From the NCBI RefSeq assembly GCF_024139115.2, contig NC_085140.1, positions 27,311,956-27,375,955 on the forward strand: a stretch of DNA of 64,000 nt, written 5' to 3'. This document shows, piece after piece, positions 23,841 through 36,078 of this stretch; position 1 is the stretch's first letter; every line of letters begins with the position of its first letter. Origin of the DNA: Armigeres subalbatus (lineage: Eukaryota; Arthropoda; Insecta; Diptera; Culicidae). The notes under the pieces are model-generated. The model saw only the letters and a list, made by a program, of their open reading frames with translations. It was not told the DNA's origin and ran no database searches. The position numbers and the translations under genes were made by a program.

Positions 23841-26692
23841 AGAGCTGTAGCCCATTAAGTAAGTATCAAGTGAGTAAAATATCATTAGTGTTAGTGCGAA
23901 TCAACACAAATCATCGTCATTGTCAAAATAATAACGGTTTCTAGAGCCTTAATATTAATCAGCACGAACAAATGGAGACGCATGGTGAAATATTTTTTTC
24001 CACAGATTGAAGTTTTCTGCACCGTGCGGTTCGTGAAAGTGGACTATAATCAATGTTAGCAGTGTTGTCACATTTTTCATCAGCTCCTTGGTCTCAAACA
24101 TTGTTTTCATTTGTATCCCAAACCTGACGAAATTGATGGCCTGAACTGGCTTATGGAAATTGTGTCATTTGTGTCAATCAACGCGTTTTGGCCGACTGAT
24201 CTTCAGCCATCATCAGACGTCTATGTGATTAGTGGATACAATTTCACAAAAGTATGGAGGCGACAGGAAGCGTGTGGTATTCATCAACCTGTATATGTCT
24301 ATTCCAGATGTCTGAAGGTCAGTGAGCTAGGTAAAACGCGTCACGAAGTATAATGCTGTTTAGTTAAAAAAAAACACCGAAAAAGCTAATCTGGCGGATG
24401 GAAAATGTGTCGAACAAATTGATGCAGAACCAGAAATTCATTTGACCAAGAAGAACGATTACGACTTCCAGATCAGTGTGAAGTAAATTAGTTTAGTTGA
24501 ATGAATAAGGGTGAAAAATAAATTATTTTCTGAGCTTGTTAGAGAAAGTTTACATAATAAGATTTTACAATTCTTCCATTCACTTCCACTATGTAAAATT
24601 TGTATTTATCAACAGATACGTATTTGGGTTTCCATTTGAAAACTTCTTCAGTGTTGATACAAACAAGTTTAACATAGTGGAAGCATGGCAGAATTGTGAA
24701 ATATCATAGATAAGTGTGATTTTTTTCGTCATCTCGTGGATTTTATATAAAGGAAAGCCCTACTCCTAAGATTTGTTGGAAGTACGAAAGACGAAGAAAA
24801 GATTTGTATAATTTCTTGGGTATTTTTAGAGACCAATCAAAGTTTTTGAATATCATTTAATATCTACTGAAATTTGTAAGAATCCCTTGGAGTGCTTATA
24901 AATTTCAAAAAATTCCTATTTTTTTTTCAACATGTATAAGATGTTTTGAAAATATGCAACCACTACTTAGATTCCATGAAACAAAATCTGAAACAGTTTT
25001 CGCTACCGTACCCGTTTAAAAATAAAACCACTTGGAATTTATTTCTTCTGTAATTCCATTTTGTGGGGCACAGAACGTCACAGTCATTTTTTCTTTTGGG
25101 TAATGGTATTTGGCTCCAACCAGTCCTAATTCACTCCAGGTTGAAATGTGCGGTTGAGTACTGCGAATACTACGATACTCACCCTTAATAATTGAATCAC
25201 AACTGTTATCTCATGTTTTTTTTAATGCACTTTTAAACGGCTTCATCTTTGCCAATCAAATTGAGAAAGTATGCGACACGTACTAAAAAATGTCCCAAAT
25301 TGAGGTTACAATAATAAAACATTATGCCTTATTGGGAACACACGTGTTATGTCTTCTAATACAAATTTTTGCTGTTGACAGGAACGCGAAAAAGGTTGGG
25401 TTGGTTTTCGTACTAAATGGAATTCGCTATATCTAGTTTGGATTCAGCGAATGGTTTTGACCTAAATAGACACTCATTAAATTTAAAGATATAACATTTT
25501 GGTTGCGAAAATTCTCTGACTCAAGGTTAGCTCGAACCGCCCTCCATTAATGACCTTAATCCGCCGAAACGATTAAAATTTCCCCCTGTTTCCAGAAATT
25601 GAGTCAGCCTTTTTCGTGTTTTACATTTCCCTCGGGATAATGAGCTAAAATAAATTTCGGTTACTCAGCTACTTAACGTCAACGTTGCTCAGGTTTTTTT
25701 TCTTTTTCGACCTGCGCTGGTATCAAATAGTGCAAGGTGCGACTAATAATCGGCTTCAGCTCCACCCCTCCTCGGAGATTGGGGTCACCCGTGGTGCGAT
25801 TCGTAGAAACAAACGTCCGCAAGCTGGGCCTTTTCCTCGAAAATTTGATTGTGACAGCGCACAAAAATTCGGGTTCGCTCACTCATCCTATCTGTTCGCG
25901 GATTGCGCGATGACTGTGATGATTTATTGAGTGCAAAGAGCGGAACGACCATGTCTAGTCAGTTCATTTACACGCAGACTTGACGTAGTCATTCGTTTTG
26001 TTTATTTGTAGTTCTTCCACAGCGTGTACGTCACCATGCGCCAAATGCTTACACGGTGGATATTCGCTTTTCTCTGCAACCATCATACCTAGAAAGTTTC
26101 CCTCGTGTTAATTCTTGGGATTGGGAAACCCATTTCAAATATATTCATTCGGCGCGCCGCGATACATCTGCAGGCGGGTGAGCTCCCAGAAGTAAACCGA
26201 AACAACGTGCTAAGAGTTACCTCAAGTAATACTTTCGCGGTATCAAACAAAAACAAACCACCTAACTAATCGATCGTAGTAAGCATGGTTATTCCCATAA
26301 TAAAGTAATTGTGTGTTGCAAACAAATTGCATTTAGATGTTTAATATACCCTTTCATGATAAATGCAGTACTGAAAATCTATTTAGATTTGCATGTGATC
26401 AACATATTTCGTTCAAAGTGATATTATATAGTTTTCATATTTGAAAACAAGTAAACCAAAATAATAAATTTGACATTGATTCATACGAGATTAAACTCTA
26501 TACGAAACACGGGTCACTATAGTTATACTGCCTATGATCGTATATTTGTAACATTTGACAAAAGTAGGCATGAGAGAAATTTTGTGATACATATCACATA
26601 TATGTATGTAAATCTGATACATTTTCTAGAAATCCCAATACTTGCACAAAGACTTTGTCCAGTTGATGTCTTCTATAGAAACATTTACAGAC
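23841..26692. other. Gene-free stretch
   Basis: No supported gene. Short open frames at 24111-24353 and on both strands at 25679-25930 show no recognisable motif. Base composition is less AT-rich around 25.7-26.2 kb, but I see no splice-bounded exon there. Confidence 0.45.
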
Positions 26693-26752
26693 GAGCTCGG
26701 TGGTCGGATGAACACCGCTTCTGCCTTACAAGCAGGAGGTCGTGAGTTCAAG
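26693..26752 (+). repeat. tRNA-derived SINE head fragment
   Basis: GAGCTCGGTGGTCGGATG, CCGCTTCTGCCTTA, and GCAGGAGGTCGTGAGTTCAA resemble the head of the SINE at 27662-27736 (read from its minus strand) in order and spacing, including a degraded B box. It is followed by a T-rich run. Probably a truncated copy of a related tRNA-headed SINE. Confidence 0.45.
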
Positions 26753-27141
26753 GTATTTTTTTTCGTGTTTTTTAATGCAAACATTCTAATTTTACTAACG
26801 ACTTGGAGACGATTCTTAAGCTTAACTCAAAATCAACAAAAATACAAATAATGTGACAAATATGCGATCATATGGGAAGTATGGCTCCAAAATTTATTCT
26901 ATCAAATATTAAAGAATACTATTTTTTTCACAAAAATGTCTTCCACAGAAAGCATGTTAGTTATGGAGAAAATTGGCAATATTGAGGTTTCATTTTTCAT
27001 TTCCATCCTGAATAATGAGATACAACTAATCTACATGTTGTAAAAAAAAAACAAACAGGAAACCAAAATATGATTGATGCAACCTAATTTTCTTTTTCTG
27101 CAAATATAAAATTTCACTCGAGTAAACGTTTATTTTAAAAG

Positions 27142-27736
27142 AGCTTGAGCTTGAGCTTGATTGACTGCTCGTAGTTGCTACTCCATTATGACCAGATCAG
27201 CTGTTCTTGCACAGGGAACCAACAGATGTTTGCTTGGGACTAGCACACATCTTCAATGTACAAGTACTGGTGATCTCATTTGTTAGGTCATACTGGCGCC
27301 TGCCACGTCAGAATGCAAGTCAATGTAGGGAAGGGGGAGGAAATGATGATGCAATCACTCGCCCACTGCAAGCCGAATATACCTCTGCACTTGCCACGAG
27401 TTCATGCGGAATTTGTTGGAATTTATGGATTAGGTTGGAGAGGCAGAGGTCCGTCTTGGTTAACGAGCTGCCAATGTGATAGATAGGAGAAGGTAACTGA
27501 TGGAATATATAAGGTCATTTCCGATTCTAGCAGATTACTGTTAGAATACTCAAGTTGAAGGTATAGGAATAGTAATGGAAACGGTATGGAAGTCCATTTC
27601 CAGTTCTAGCGATTGTTAGAACATGAGAAATAAAGAGAAAGATACAAAGTAGGAGAATGGAACGGACCTGGGATTTAACCCACGACCTCCTGCGTATGAG
27701 GCAGAAGCAGTAGCCATATGACTACCAAGCCCGCTA
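27142..27736 (-). mobile_element. tRNA-headed SINE, copy 1, with perfect 23-bp target duplication
   Basis: A 595-bp element is bounded by identical 23-bp direct repeats (27119-27141 and 27737-27759). Read on the minus strand it starts with a tRNA-like head (GCGGGCTTGGTAGTCATATG, B box GGTTAAATCCC) and ends in a hexamer tail (CAAGCT)n. The body matches 51029-51637 along its whole length in opposite orientation. A pol III head, body, and short-repeat tail with a long duplication are the marks of LINE-mobilised SINE insertion. The flawless duplication suggests recent integration. The partner LINE is unknown; it should share the 3' end. Confidence 0.85.
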
Positions 27737-27759
27737 CGAGTAAACGTTTATTTTAAAAG

Positions 27760-29079
27760 AAACAAGAAACACCCCTGTCAATAACAAGAATAAACTCGTC
27801 ATTTCTCAAACTTAACTTCTAACGAAAATTTCGCAGACTGTCGTACCTTGCCGTAGAATGGTTATTCAAGCGATTCAAGTGCGTTTTTTTGTTTGTAAAG
27901 ATAGACGTCAAAACAAACCCGCCGTCAGTTCGTAACTCGTCATCATTACGGCGTGCCACACTAACAGCGCTTATCGCTGTGGGCCTGTCTGGGCAGAAAG
28001 GAAAATGACGCGTGATGGAGATTGATACGGGAAAATGCAAATGAAAGTGAAATTTTTACGAGACGAAGCATCCTATACCTAGTACAGCAGTGGGAAGACA
28101 CAACACAGCAGACGAATTCTGGGAAACTTTTATTCACCGCTCGCACTCGGCGGCAATCGAATGTGATGGCGTTGTGAGCGAGGTGGTGCGTACGTAATTG
28201 ACAGTTAGAGGAAAACAGCAATTAGCGGAAAAGTGTTTTCTAAGAAGCGAAAATGGGAATTCCCAACAGTATCATCAGAGCTTGTGACAAAGTGAATCTT
28301 TGTAACCGTTGTTATATTGTATCACGTACTGTCTTTATTAATTGTTCTGTTATTGTTGCCATTCTGAAGAAAAGATTTGGGTAAATTGTTCTTGATAGGC
28401 AACGTGTTATTGTTTGTGAATAACATTTCCAACGATGCGATGTGCCAGATTTATGCATTTCTCGTGAATCTTAAACCGAGGATTTTACTCATGAAATATA
28501 AACTATGAAGCTGTGCCTGGAAAGGTTCGATTTATGAGTGATGATGGAAAATTTACACAAAAAGTACTGAATAAGTTTTGAATTAATGAAATCCATAAGT
28601 CATATTTAAGGAATATCCCTGATTAAGGTTGCACATTGATCAACGTTTGTTCCATCTTCGTGTGAAGCTTTTTTTAGTTTTGACGTGCGTTATTTGGTGT
28701 TGGTACGGCTACGCTTTAAATGACCTCGTAGCATGGGTCTGGCTTAACCCATTGAATAACTTGTACAATACAATATATTGTACTTACTAAAAAGAACAAT
28801 AAATGTAAATGTTAGCGATACATTCAATTATATTTTTATGGCAGCAAAATAAATATTTCATAAAGAATTAAAAAAATTTCACAACAAATTAGGAAATTTA
28901 CAAAAAAGAAATCAGGGTACAAGCATCAAATAAATATAAAATTTCCTCAAAAAAAATTCAAAATTTCCATAAACAATTGAATATTTTCCACATGATTGCT
29001 GCCAAATCTTGCGCAAATCATGTGGTAAAATTTTTTATTCTGCTTGCGTTGTATTCATCAAAACGCATTATTCCTCTTA
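27760..29079. other. Gene-free stretch
   Basis: Nothing recognised. The part 28780-29040 is very AT-rich. Confidence 0.45.
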
Positions 29080-29900
29080 GTGTGCTAAAATCGGCATGTA
29101 TTGGTTTTGCAACACTTGTCGCTTGAATTTTGATCCTGTTGTCTACGATCAAGAGAAAACTATCATGAAGGCATGGCGTGAGCTGCTCATCCGTACAGAT
29201 TCAATGGACACGCACCTTGGTAGTTATGGCGAAAATTTTCGCAAAATCAATAGAACGTTATACTGTAATCAGCAGCAAACGACGACGGTCATCAATTCAC
29301 TGCCTCATAATAACTTCTCACAGCGTATTGATGAGATAAACTTGGATGACACCTCGAACGATTAGTTAACGGTACTAGGTCGTGCGATGACAATCCTTTC
29401 TTCGAGGTTCTCAACGAAGTGAACACTTCTATTGCCAATGCACCGGATGGGGATTAAACGAGTGCAAATAATCGAAAAACCATCTACTAGTTCCGGATTC
29501 ATTATGAATGCAGTCCGCACAGTTCCTACTCCAGCAGCGTCAATAGAAAAAAAAGAAGGGAGCGACAAGTAGAGTACCGCCTGTCGATAGAAATATAAAC
29601 CGTTCCGTTTCCGCTGACGCTACTAAGGTATCCGTTACGCTCAAGCTCCGAGTGACGTAGAATCTTTTTTCTTTACTCATTTTGCTCCTGACCAGGAAAT
29701 TGAGGAAGTAAAACAATATGTTGTCGAGATTTCTAACGTGGATGCTTCTTCAGTAACTGTCACAAAGCTTGTCCCTCGCGGCAAGAACATAGACGATCTC
29801 TCTTTCGTTTCGTTCAAAATATCTGGTGTGCAAATCAGTCTCAAGTGTGGTCGGCGACGACTGGTAATGGCCTGATGCTACAGTGTCAGGCCTTTCGCAC
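29080..29900 (+). pseudogene. CR1-like (T1/Q type) ORF1 remnant
   Basis: The frame at 29096 begins MYWFCNTCRLNF, like the end of the PHD-type zinc finger found in ORF1 of CR1-group elements, followed by KAWRELLIRTDSMDTHLG and a DELNLDDT-like segment. After breaks, 29690-29840 encodes EVKQYVVEISNVDASSVTV, TKLVPRGKNIDDLSFVSFK, matching the conserved C-terminal region of those ORF1 proteins (recalled pattern KLVP-LSFVSFKVG). The N-terminal part of the finger is missing. Multiple frameshifts make it non-functional. It is upstream of matching endonuclease pieces at 30640 and 33454. Confidence 0.65.
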
Positions 29901-29984
29901 CTAATCAAAAAAATGGAGCAGCCGCTCGCTTGCCAATTCTACAATAAATATTACCGGATAAATTTCACCGTTTCATTCCACTTC

Positions 29985-30610
29985 AATCATCCATCGTTGG
30001 AAACTGGGACGCACAACTGCCGTCGAGCCATACCAGTCAGCGAACTTCAGCCGCCCGGTCCTGTGTTTGGGGTTGGTGCAGGGGTCTTTCAAAATCCTAA
30101 TACGGGCAAGTACAATTAATTTTCGAACTATACGTGTCCTGAAATATCATCGACTTCCAGCCAAACTAGCCGTAACCAAATAGTCATCGAGTCACCGTTT
30201 AACTCCACTTTAATAAACCATCGTTGGATACTGGGATGCACGCCCGCCCAAAGTCTCTTCCTTCACAGTCGTTCCATGCCAGTCAACGATCTACAGCCGT
30301 CCCGGTCTTGTGTTTGGGGTCGGTGAAGAGGTCTTCCAAAATCCAAATTCGGTCAAGTGCACTCCTTTCTCGAACTTTTCTTGACTTGAAACATTATCGA
30401 CTTCCAGTCAACAGTCTCCAGACGAGTCGAACCGAGCGTTTAGCATCGAGTCACTGGGACGCAAACCTGCCACAAGCTCTGTGGAAGCCTCTAAGCCACC
30501 CATCGCAGTCGAACCTTTCCCGTCAACAATCTGCAGCCGTCCTGGTCCTGCGAATGGTGCTGGTGAGGAGGTCTTTCAAAATCCGTAGGCGTAGGCGAGT
30601 ACCCCAATGT
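29985..30610 (+). repeat. Three-copy tandem repeat between ORF1 and ORF2 of the CR1-like element
   Basis: A unit of about 230 bp starting near CATCGTTGGA-ACTGGGACGC and containing GTCAACGATCTACAGCCGTC, CTGGTCCTG-TTTGGGGT, GGAGGTCTTTCAAAATCC occurs at about 29993, 30221 and 30450. Copies are diverged by substitutions and small indels. The repeats lie exactly between the ORF1 remnant and the endonuclease start. Confidence 0.7.
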
Positions 30611-30639
30611 TTCGCATCATATCCGTAATGATTCGTTCG

Positions 30640-30784
30640 CCGCTTGCAGTTCTTCACATCCACCACAGAATCCACATGAACAACTGCTGATTTACTACCA
30701 AAATGTAGGCGGAATTAATTCCACGGTCAAGGAGAACCGCCTTGCGGTGTCTGATCAGTGCTTCAATATTATCGTTCTCGTTGA
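30640..30784 (+). pseudogene. CR1-like ORF2: endonuclease start
   Basis: The frame reading LLIYYQNVGGINSTVKENR, LAVSDQCFNIIVLVD is the N-terminus of a CR1/T1-type AP endonuclease (usual form YYQNVRG...DVIVLTETWLD). It is cut at 30784, inside the IVL-ETW motif, by the insertion 30785-33453. The same motif resumes at 33454 with VLVET. Confidence 0.75.
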
Positions 30785-33453
30785 CTTTTTTTCTTTATTA
30801 GAGTGAATTTTTAATATTTGATTAAGTTCATCACTGTAATTACTTAAACTAAAGAAAAGGGTGAGGGTTAGATGAACCCTCCATTCGCGCCCAACCTAGG
30901 GGTCGCGCATAGGAGCTTAATTTTCTCTAACTATATAAACATTTTAGAGCTAACAGATTAAAAGTTTAACATTATTGCTTGATAATAATAACTTGTGATG
31001 AAAATTGATTTGAATTTAATAATGGTAACGATTTGCTTAAGCCATCCGCTTCTCTATCATTTGTAGCTTTACAATCCTCTTTACAAACTATCGAAAAGTA
31101 CGCATGCTGGTAATGATGGAGCCAGGTAGATCGTAGTTTGCAGGATGAACGTTCGTTCGCAGCAGTATTTCAAGACAAGTTGAATTCAACACAAGTAGAA
31201 AATGAATGATCAACGAGGTATTTGTGTTGTGGTGTTATGTTTAACAAACTGTTCTGTGTAGAACCCGATGGAATGCGCCAGGGAGTGCTTTTTTATAGGA
31301 CTGATTTATTTAATTATATTGTGTTTCTCTCCGATTGGTTTCAGGTTGAAGATCTCCGCTCAGCGACAGATGTGGACGTGTGATGGAGTGGGCAGACGAC
31401 TTTGCAGATTCAGTTTGACTGGTGGTCCAACGGTTACTGCTTAGCTTTGCGTTTCTTCTGTTGAGCTTGATTCACCGGTGATATGTTTGATAATGACCTT
31501 TTAGATGAAATACTTTCTAATTGAGAGGCTAAACTGGTGCGCAGGTAGATTTCGATGAACTTGGTTTTCCAGATATGTTTGAAGACTTGGTGATAACTTC
31601 CAAATAGTTTGTGGGGGTACGATTTTCGGAGTCGGTAAAGATGCTTCCAAGTGGGTCGAACTCGGGTTCGCTGATGTCTTGTGGGGAAATTGAAGTAGAT
31701 TTCCGTTCTGAAGTAAGGGTGGCGGTTGAATGAGCAGTAGAGGAAAGAGGGGTGAATGAGCTTGTGGCCATGGAGGCTGCTGGCATTACGGCAGAGATAA
31801 AACGTTCAATTTGAGAAGATAGGAACGACATTTGTTTTTCCACCGCGTCAATCCGTGAGTTAACGGGTGAAAGAGTTATTGTTTCTCCTGTTGAACTAAG
31901 TATCTCCTCAATAAACTTGTCCTTCTGAGCAAGTTGTCGCGTTAGTTGTTTAATTTTTTTCATTCATGGATCGAAGGACATCATTATTGTTGGCTTGATT
32001 CGCCACCGTGGCGTAAGATGGGCCATCATAAAATGAATCATACAACCTTCTAACGGCTGCATAAGGAATCCCTTTATCCACCTTAATCCGTTGGATGTCA
32101 TTTTCTCGCTTGTAACTAGGGCAGCTGCGGCTCGACAGGGCGTGATCATTGGAGTCGCACGATTTGCAGTAAACCGCATTTGAACAATTTCGATCCTCTG
32201 TAACTGGGTGACCTTGGGAACATTTCCCACAGATGTTTTCTTTTGACTGGCATCGGGTTCTCGTATGTCCAAACGCCCAGCAATTATAGCATTGCATGGG
32301 GTTTGGATAGAAGGGGCGAGTTTTACATCGTATATATCCGAAGTCGATTGTTTTGGGAGCAACGGTGCCTTTGCAGGTGAGGATTATCGTCAGAGTGTTG
32401 ACCCTAACTTTACCCTTATTTCCTGGTAATCCTCCGGATCTCCTTAATCCCTTGATCTGCGAGCTCGGTTAGCAGTTCAGTTTCGGAAAGGTCTATTACA
32501 TCTCCGCAACTAACAACACATTTTGTGCTGTTGAGGGTGGGGTGCTCAATAATTTTAATTTTGGTTCCGTCATGTAACTGATCCATGCAAAGCAACAGTT
32601 TTAATTGGTTTAAACTTCTCACTTTCAGGGTATAGGAACCGCCACTCTCTTTGTAGGCGCCGTCTATGCGCCCTACCTTGGCCTCGATGGATTTGCGGAT
32701 CATAAATGGAATGTTTGGTAGAGGACGATCTTCGGAACTGGTGAGAAGGAGCAGATGAAGTGCGCCGTGTAAGCCCTGCGAATCAATGTAGTTTGGGAGG
32801 GAGTGTAGCTTCGGTTTGACTACTGTCTACAATGCTTGTTCCTCCGGGAGGTGCATCATCCTACCAAGGAGGTCTATCACTGGCATTGGCTGCCATTTTG
32901 GTGGCAGCTCTACCACCGCTCTTACAAACAACACTTACAGCATTTAGTCCGAAAAACGAGAACCAAAACAATCCTGCTTTTTAACTTTGTTCTTCTGCTT
33001 TTCCACTTCTTGCACTTCTTAACACCTCGCACTTTGTTCCACCACCCGAAAGTCGTACCAGGCACCCGTCCCACCGAGGGAGGTAAGTATAGCTAGGTGT
33101 TAGAGCTCAAAATTCAAGTTCACTCTCTTGTTCTGGTGTCAACCCAGGTCAGGCTACGGTCGTTGCACTGACGCTAGTGTAGCGTCAATTGATTCATTTA
33201 TCGCCACTCGCTTGTATCCTATTAGCAAAACTATCTGCTACGGATATAACCAGCCAGACGTGACCACGGAGCCAATCTTCCGATACACTGGTATACCACG
33301 GAAGAAAACCGAAACGAATTAGTACGAAAACACTTTAAAAAGCACTGTAACAATGCTTTAGAATTTGTTGGACTGTACAACAACGAACAAATTAAAACGA
33401 GTTAGGAGCAAATATAAAACGCGTCCGTTCTCTACGATCAAACCGATTAACTG
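30785..33453 (-). mobile_element. ORF1-only I-like element inserted in the CR1-like endonuclease
   Basis: The 13-bp sequence TCGTTCTCGTTGA is present at 30772-30784 and again at 33454-33466, a target-site duplication. The insert is 2,669 bp and on the minus strand. Its 5' region (33453-32897) is non-coding, then ORF1 (32896-31529), then about 740 nt of 3' sequence ending with AATAAAGAAAAAAAG at 30785-30803, a polyadenylation-like end. No endonuclease or RT is present between ORF1 and the tail. It could be a non-autonomous ORF1-only family or a single internally deleted copy. Confidence 0.75.
31529..32896 (-). pseudogene. Gag-like ORF1 of the nested I-like element
   Basis: Likely start at ATG 32896 (MAANASDRPPW). 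After a stop and frameshift the signal continues as KPKLHSLPNYIDSQGLHG, PFMIRKSIEAKVGRIDG, and HPTLNSTKCVVSCGDVIDLS, ELLTELADQGIKEIRRITRK, an RRM-like region of I-type ORF1 proteins. Another shift near 32416-32297 leads to the zinc knuckles: CYNCWAFGHTRTRC, CGKCSQGHP, CKSCDSNDHALSSRSCP, then SYKRENDIQRIKVDKGI. The C-terminal part (31963-31529) has a short coiled-coil and a Ser/Thr-rich tail. The role would be RNA binding and chaperoning. Three frames are needed to read it, so it is inactive. Confidence 0.75.
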
Positions 33454-34503
33454 TCGTTCTCGTTGAGACTTGACCAGGGTTTGAATCCAAAGGAGAATGA
33501 GAAAATCTCTCACTTATCATGTCTGTATACACTATCGATAGGTAGCATACCGCGAGAGACGTAGCTGTTACGATAATTAACTGATTTGGGGGGCTACACA
33601 CCCATGATAAACCTGGTTTAATAAGCCCCAATTGCGGGGGGAACGGTTCTACTGTTGTTTTACACAGCTGTGCGAAAAAGAATATGGTCCCCAACATAAA
33701 ATGAGCGAGAACAAAGCGTTTTATCAAACCCCATCGGTGGGGTCCGCCTATCCGAATCAGTCTTTTTCCAACTTGTATACAAATGCGATAGTTTTGTTTT
33801 CATGGCTTGTTATGATTCGAAGAGATTTTTGCCTCTCTTTTATTGTTGTTCGTTATCTATTGAGAGCAATTTCTGCAAGCCCTGGACTTGACTGAATGAT
33901 TTCACGCTTTCCAGCCAGATAGGTATTTCATCCTGCTTACAGGTTTGGACAACGATCGAGCTTAGAGACCGGAAACTTTATTTCTGGGCGTTGTATATTC
34001 CGAGCGACAAGTTTCAGGATATGGGATATGTTGAAACCCACTGTGATTCACTTTTCTATATTCTAGAAATAGCAACTGCTCTCAATGAAATTATAGTTCT
34101 TGGGGACTACAATCTACCGAGCATAACGTGGATCACTTCACATAATGACTATCTTTATCGGGACACCGATCACTCTTGTTTACACAACGGAGCGATAAGG
34201 CGTCTTGACAGCTATAGCTCAGCAGCGCTAGTTCAAGTTAATTCCATCGCCAACAAGAATAATCGTCGTCTCGACCTTTGCTTCATTAGCGATCAAAGCA
34301 CAGCTATATCTTCATCGATTGCACCTGCGCCATTAGTCAAATCAGCGGCACATCACCCGCCGCTGCTCGTCAAGGTAAACCGCGGTTTAACGCATGATTT
34401 CAACGACTCTCATGAACCCATATCCTTCAATTTTCGCAAAGCCAAATATCGTGGCATCAAAAATTTCCAAAGGCAAGTACATCTATCGCTTCACAGATTA
34501 TAG
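33454..34503 (+). pseudogene. CR1-like ORF2: remainder of endonuclease
   Basis: Resumes with VLVET at 33458 (Trp of ETW replaced by TGA). After a damaged stretch, VWTTIELRDRKLYFWALYIP (33943-34002) is followed by an open frame to 34503 with NEIIVLGDYNLPSITW (endonuclease core), NNRRLDLCFIS and SAAHHPPLLVKV, where HHPPL replaces the usual SDH(H/Y)P-type catalytic motif. The signal ends at 34503 near the start of the RT linker; RT is absent. Sequence at 33590-33830 does not fit and may be a further insertion. Confidence 0.7.
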
Positions 34504-34628
34504 AACTATGCAATGTGGGACGGTAACATGGAATCTGATTGTTCTTTGCAGCAACATAATTTATTAACAATTTTGGTACAGATTTATCAAATTGAAGTCC
34601 ATTTTTCGTCATTGCAAAAAATAGCGCG

Positions 34629-34734
34629 TGCAACTCGTTGCAAAGCTAGATTTTTTCAGCACTCGTAGTATTCATCCTCGTTAGATAATCGTACAACTCA
34701 TGCTGAAAAAATCATCTTTTTGCAACTTGTTGCA
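34629..34734. repeat. Hairpin repeat
   Basis: Arms 34629-34661 and 34701-34734 are inverted copies (about 27 of 33 positions), each with a TGCAAC-TTGCA palindrome outside and ATTTTTTCAGCA inside. Likely the core of a small MITE. Confidence 0.5.
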
Positions 34735-35959
34735 CAAACTACTATTGTGATATCACAGCTGATGCACAGTATAAGAAAAGTTCATCCTCGTACTGCTTAC
34801 CGTATTTTATAAAATTGTTTCTAGAACTTTTGAGAAGAAATTCAAAAATTTCTTCGTATGGAATATTTCTAAATATCATATTTCTGCTTCTTCTTCATGC
34901 ATTATCAAAAAGCATATTGGCGTTCAGTATCCATAAGCTTGATAGAACAGTTGTACAAAATCTTAAAACCCTGTTTCTCTTAATTAGACGCCATTTTGAC
35001 AACTAATTAGTAAATGGCAAAAATAAAATACAGGAAACATTCCGTACACACACACCTACAAAATGAAGGTGTTCAAGTTTTTCCTAAGCGCACGATTAAA
35101 AAAAATACACCCAATTTAACCTTATAAAAAAAATGCGTTACAGTCTTTATACTCATGAAACGCAAACAGTCACGATATGCAAATGAAAGGTTAGCTCGAT
35201 GTACAACAGATTTCACCCGAAACTTTTCCAAATTACCATTCCGTTATTGAACTGTTTCACCGACACAATAACACATGAAAACCACACGGGAGCAAATCTC
35301 GAGCAAAAATCGATTCAAATTGTGCAACTGAGCAACTGACATTACAATTTCAACTTCTGCTTCCGAAATGACCGGTCCAACCATCGGGGCGAATATTTCG
35401 GCGGCCACCCCATCCCCCCCCCATTCACTTCTTCCCATACCAAACGACTGGACTGACTATCAATGTTTGAAATTGTCGGACAAGTTCCTGATTGTGAATG
35501 CAATACCTACACAACACCAAACACATCGTGCTGGAATCAAAACTGTCTGCAACATGATGCCCTCAGCCCCGCTCCACTTTCTCTTCCACTGTTTTGTGAC
35601 CAAACTTTCTGAATCGAGATAATCACCAACGGGAGTTGTTAATTAAAACGAAATAATGGCATATAATAGCACCCGAGACACGATTCGGGGCTTGTGGCAC
35701 GGAATTTGTGGCCACAGTTTGTTCCGCGCTGTGGGAAAACCACTGCCCTGACAGTCTTCTTTTAAGTTTTAATACATTGGTACCGGAAATTGGCAATGCC
35801 TCAATAAAGTTTTGTTTTTGTAAAGTTTTTTGCAAAAAACTTTACTGAACTTTTTTCTTTTAATCTTTATAAACGTGTAAACTTTGATGATGGTATCCAG
35901 TTTTTCCTGTATTTTAAGCAGAGATCAGTTTTAATCATTTGTTAGGAACAAATGCATTG
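34735..35959. other. Gene-free stretch
   Basis: No supported gene; short unrelated frames only. Confidence 0.45.
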
Positions 35960-36078
35960 TACACTGACCCCACAATCATGGATCACACACTAATATGGGT
36001 CATTTCCATTTGATCAACATGCAAAATGGAGTGACTAATTATTGTTACAAAGTGACCCATATATGTGGGATCAGTGTA
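35960..36078. repeat. 119-bp MITE
   Basis: Inverted ends TACACTGACCCCACA (35960-35974) and TGTGGGATCAGTGTA (36064-36078), one mismatch, with TA at each border. A diverged copy of the inner part occurs at about 36283-36405 (AAATGAAGTGACTAATTA shared with AAATGGAGTGACTAATTA). Confidence 0.6.

Noticed and set aside
24111..24353. 80-codon plus-strand frame as a small gene
   Set aside because: No recognisable motif, splice sites or neighbours support it.
25679..25930. Overlapping frames on both strands in a less AT-rich stretch
   Set aside because: Open frames on both strands without motif or splice borders are most likely chance.
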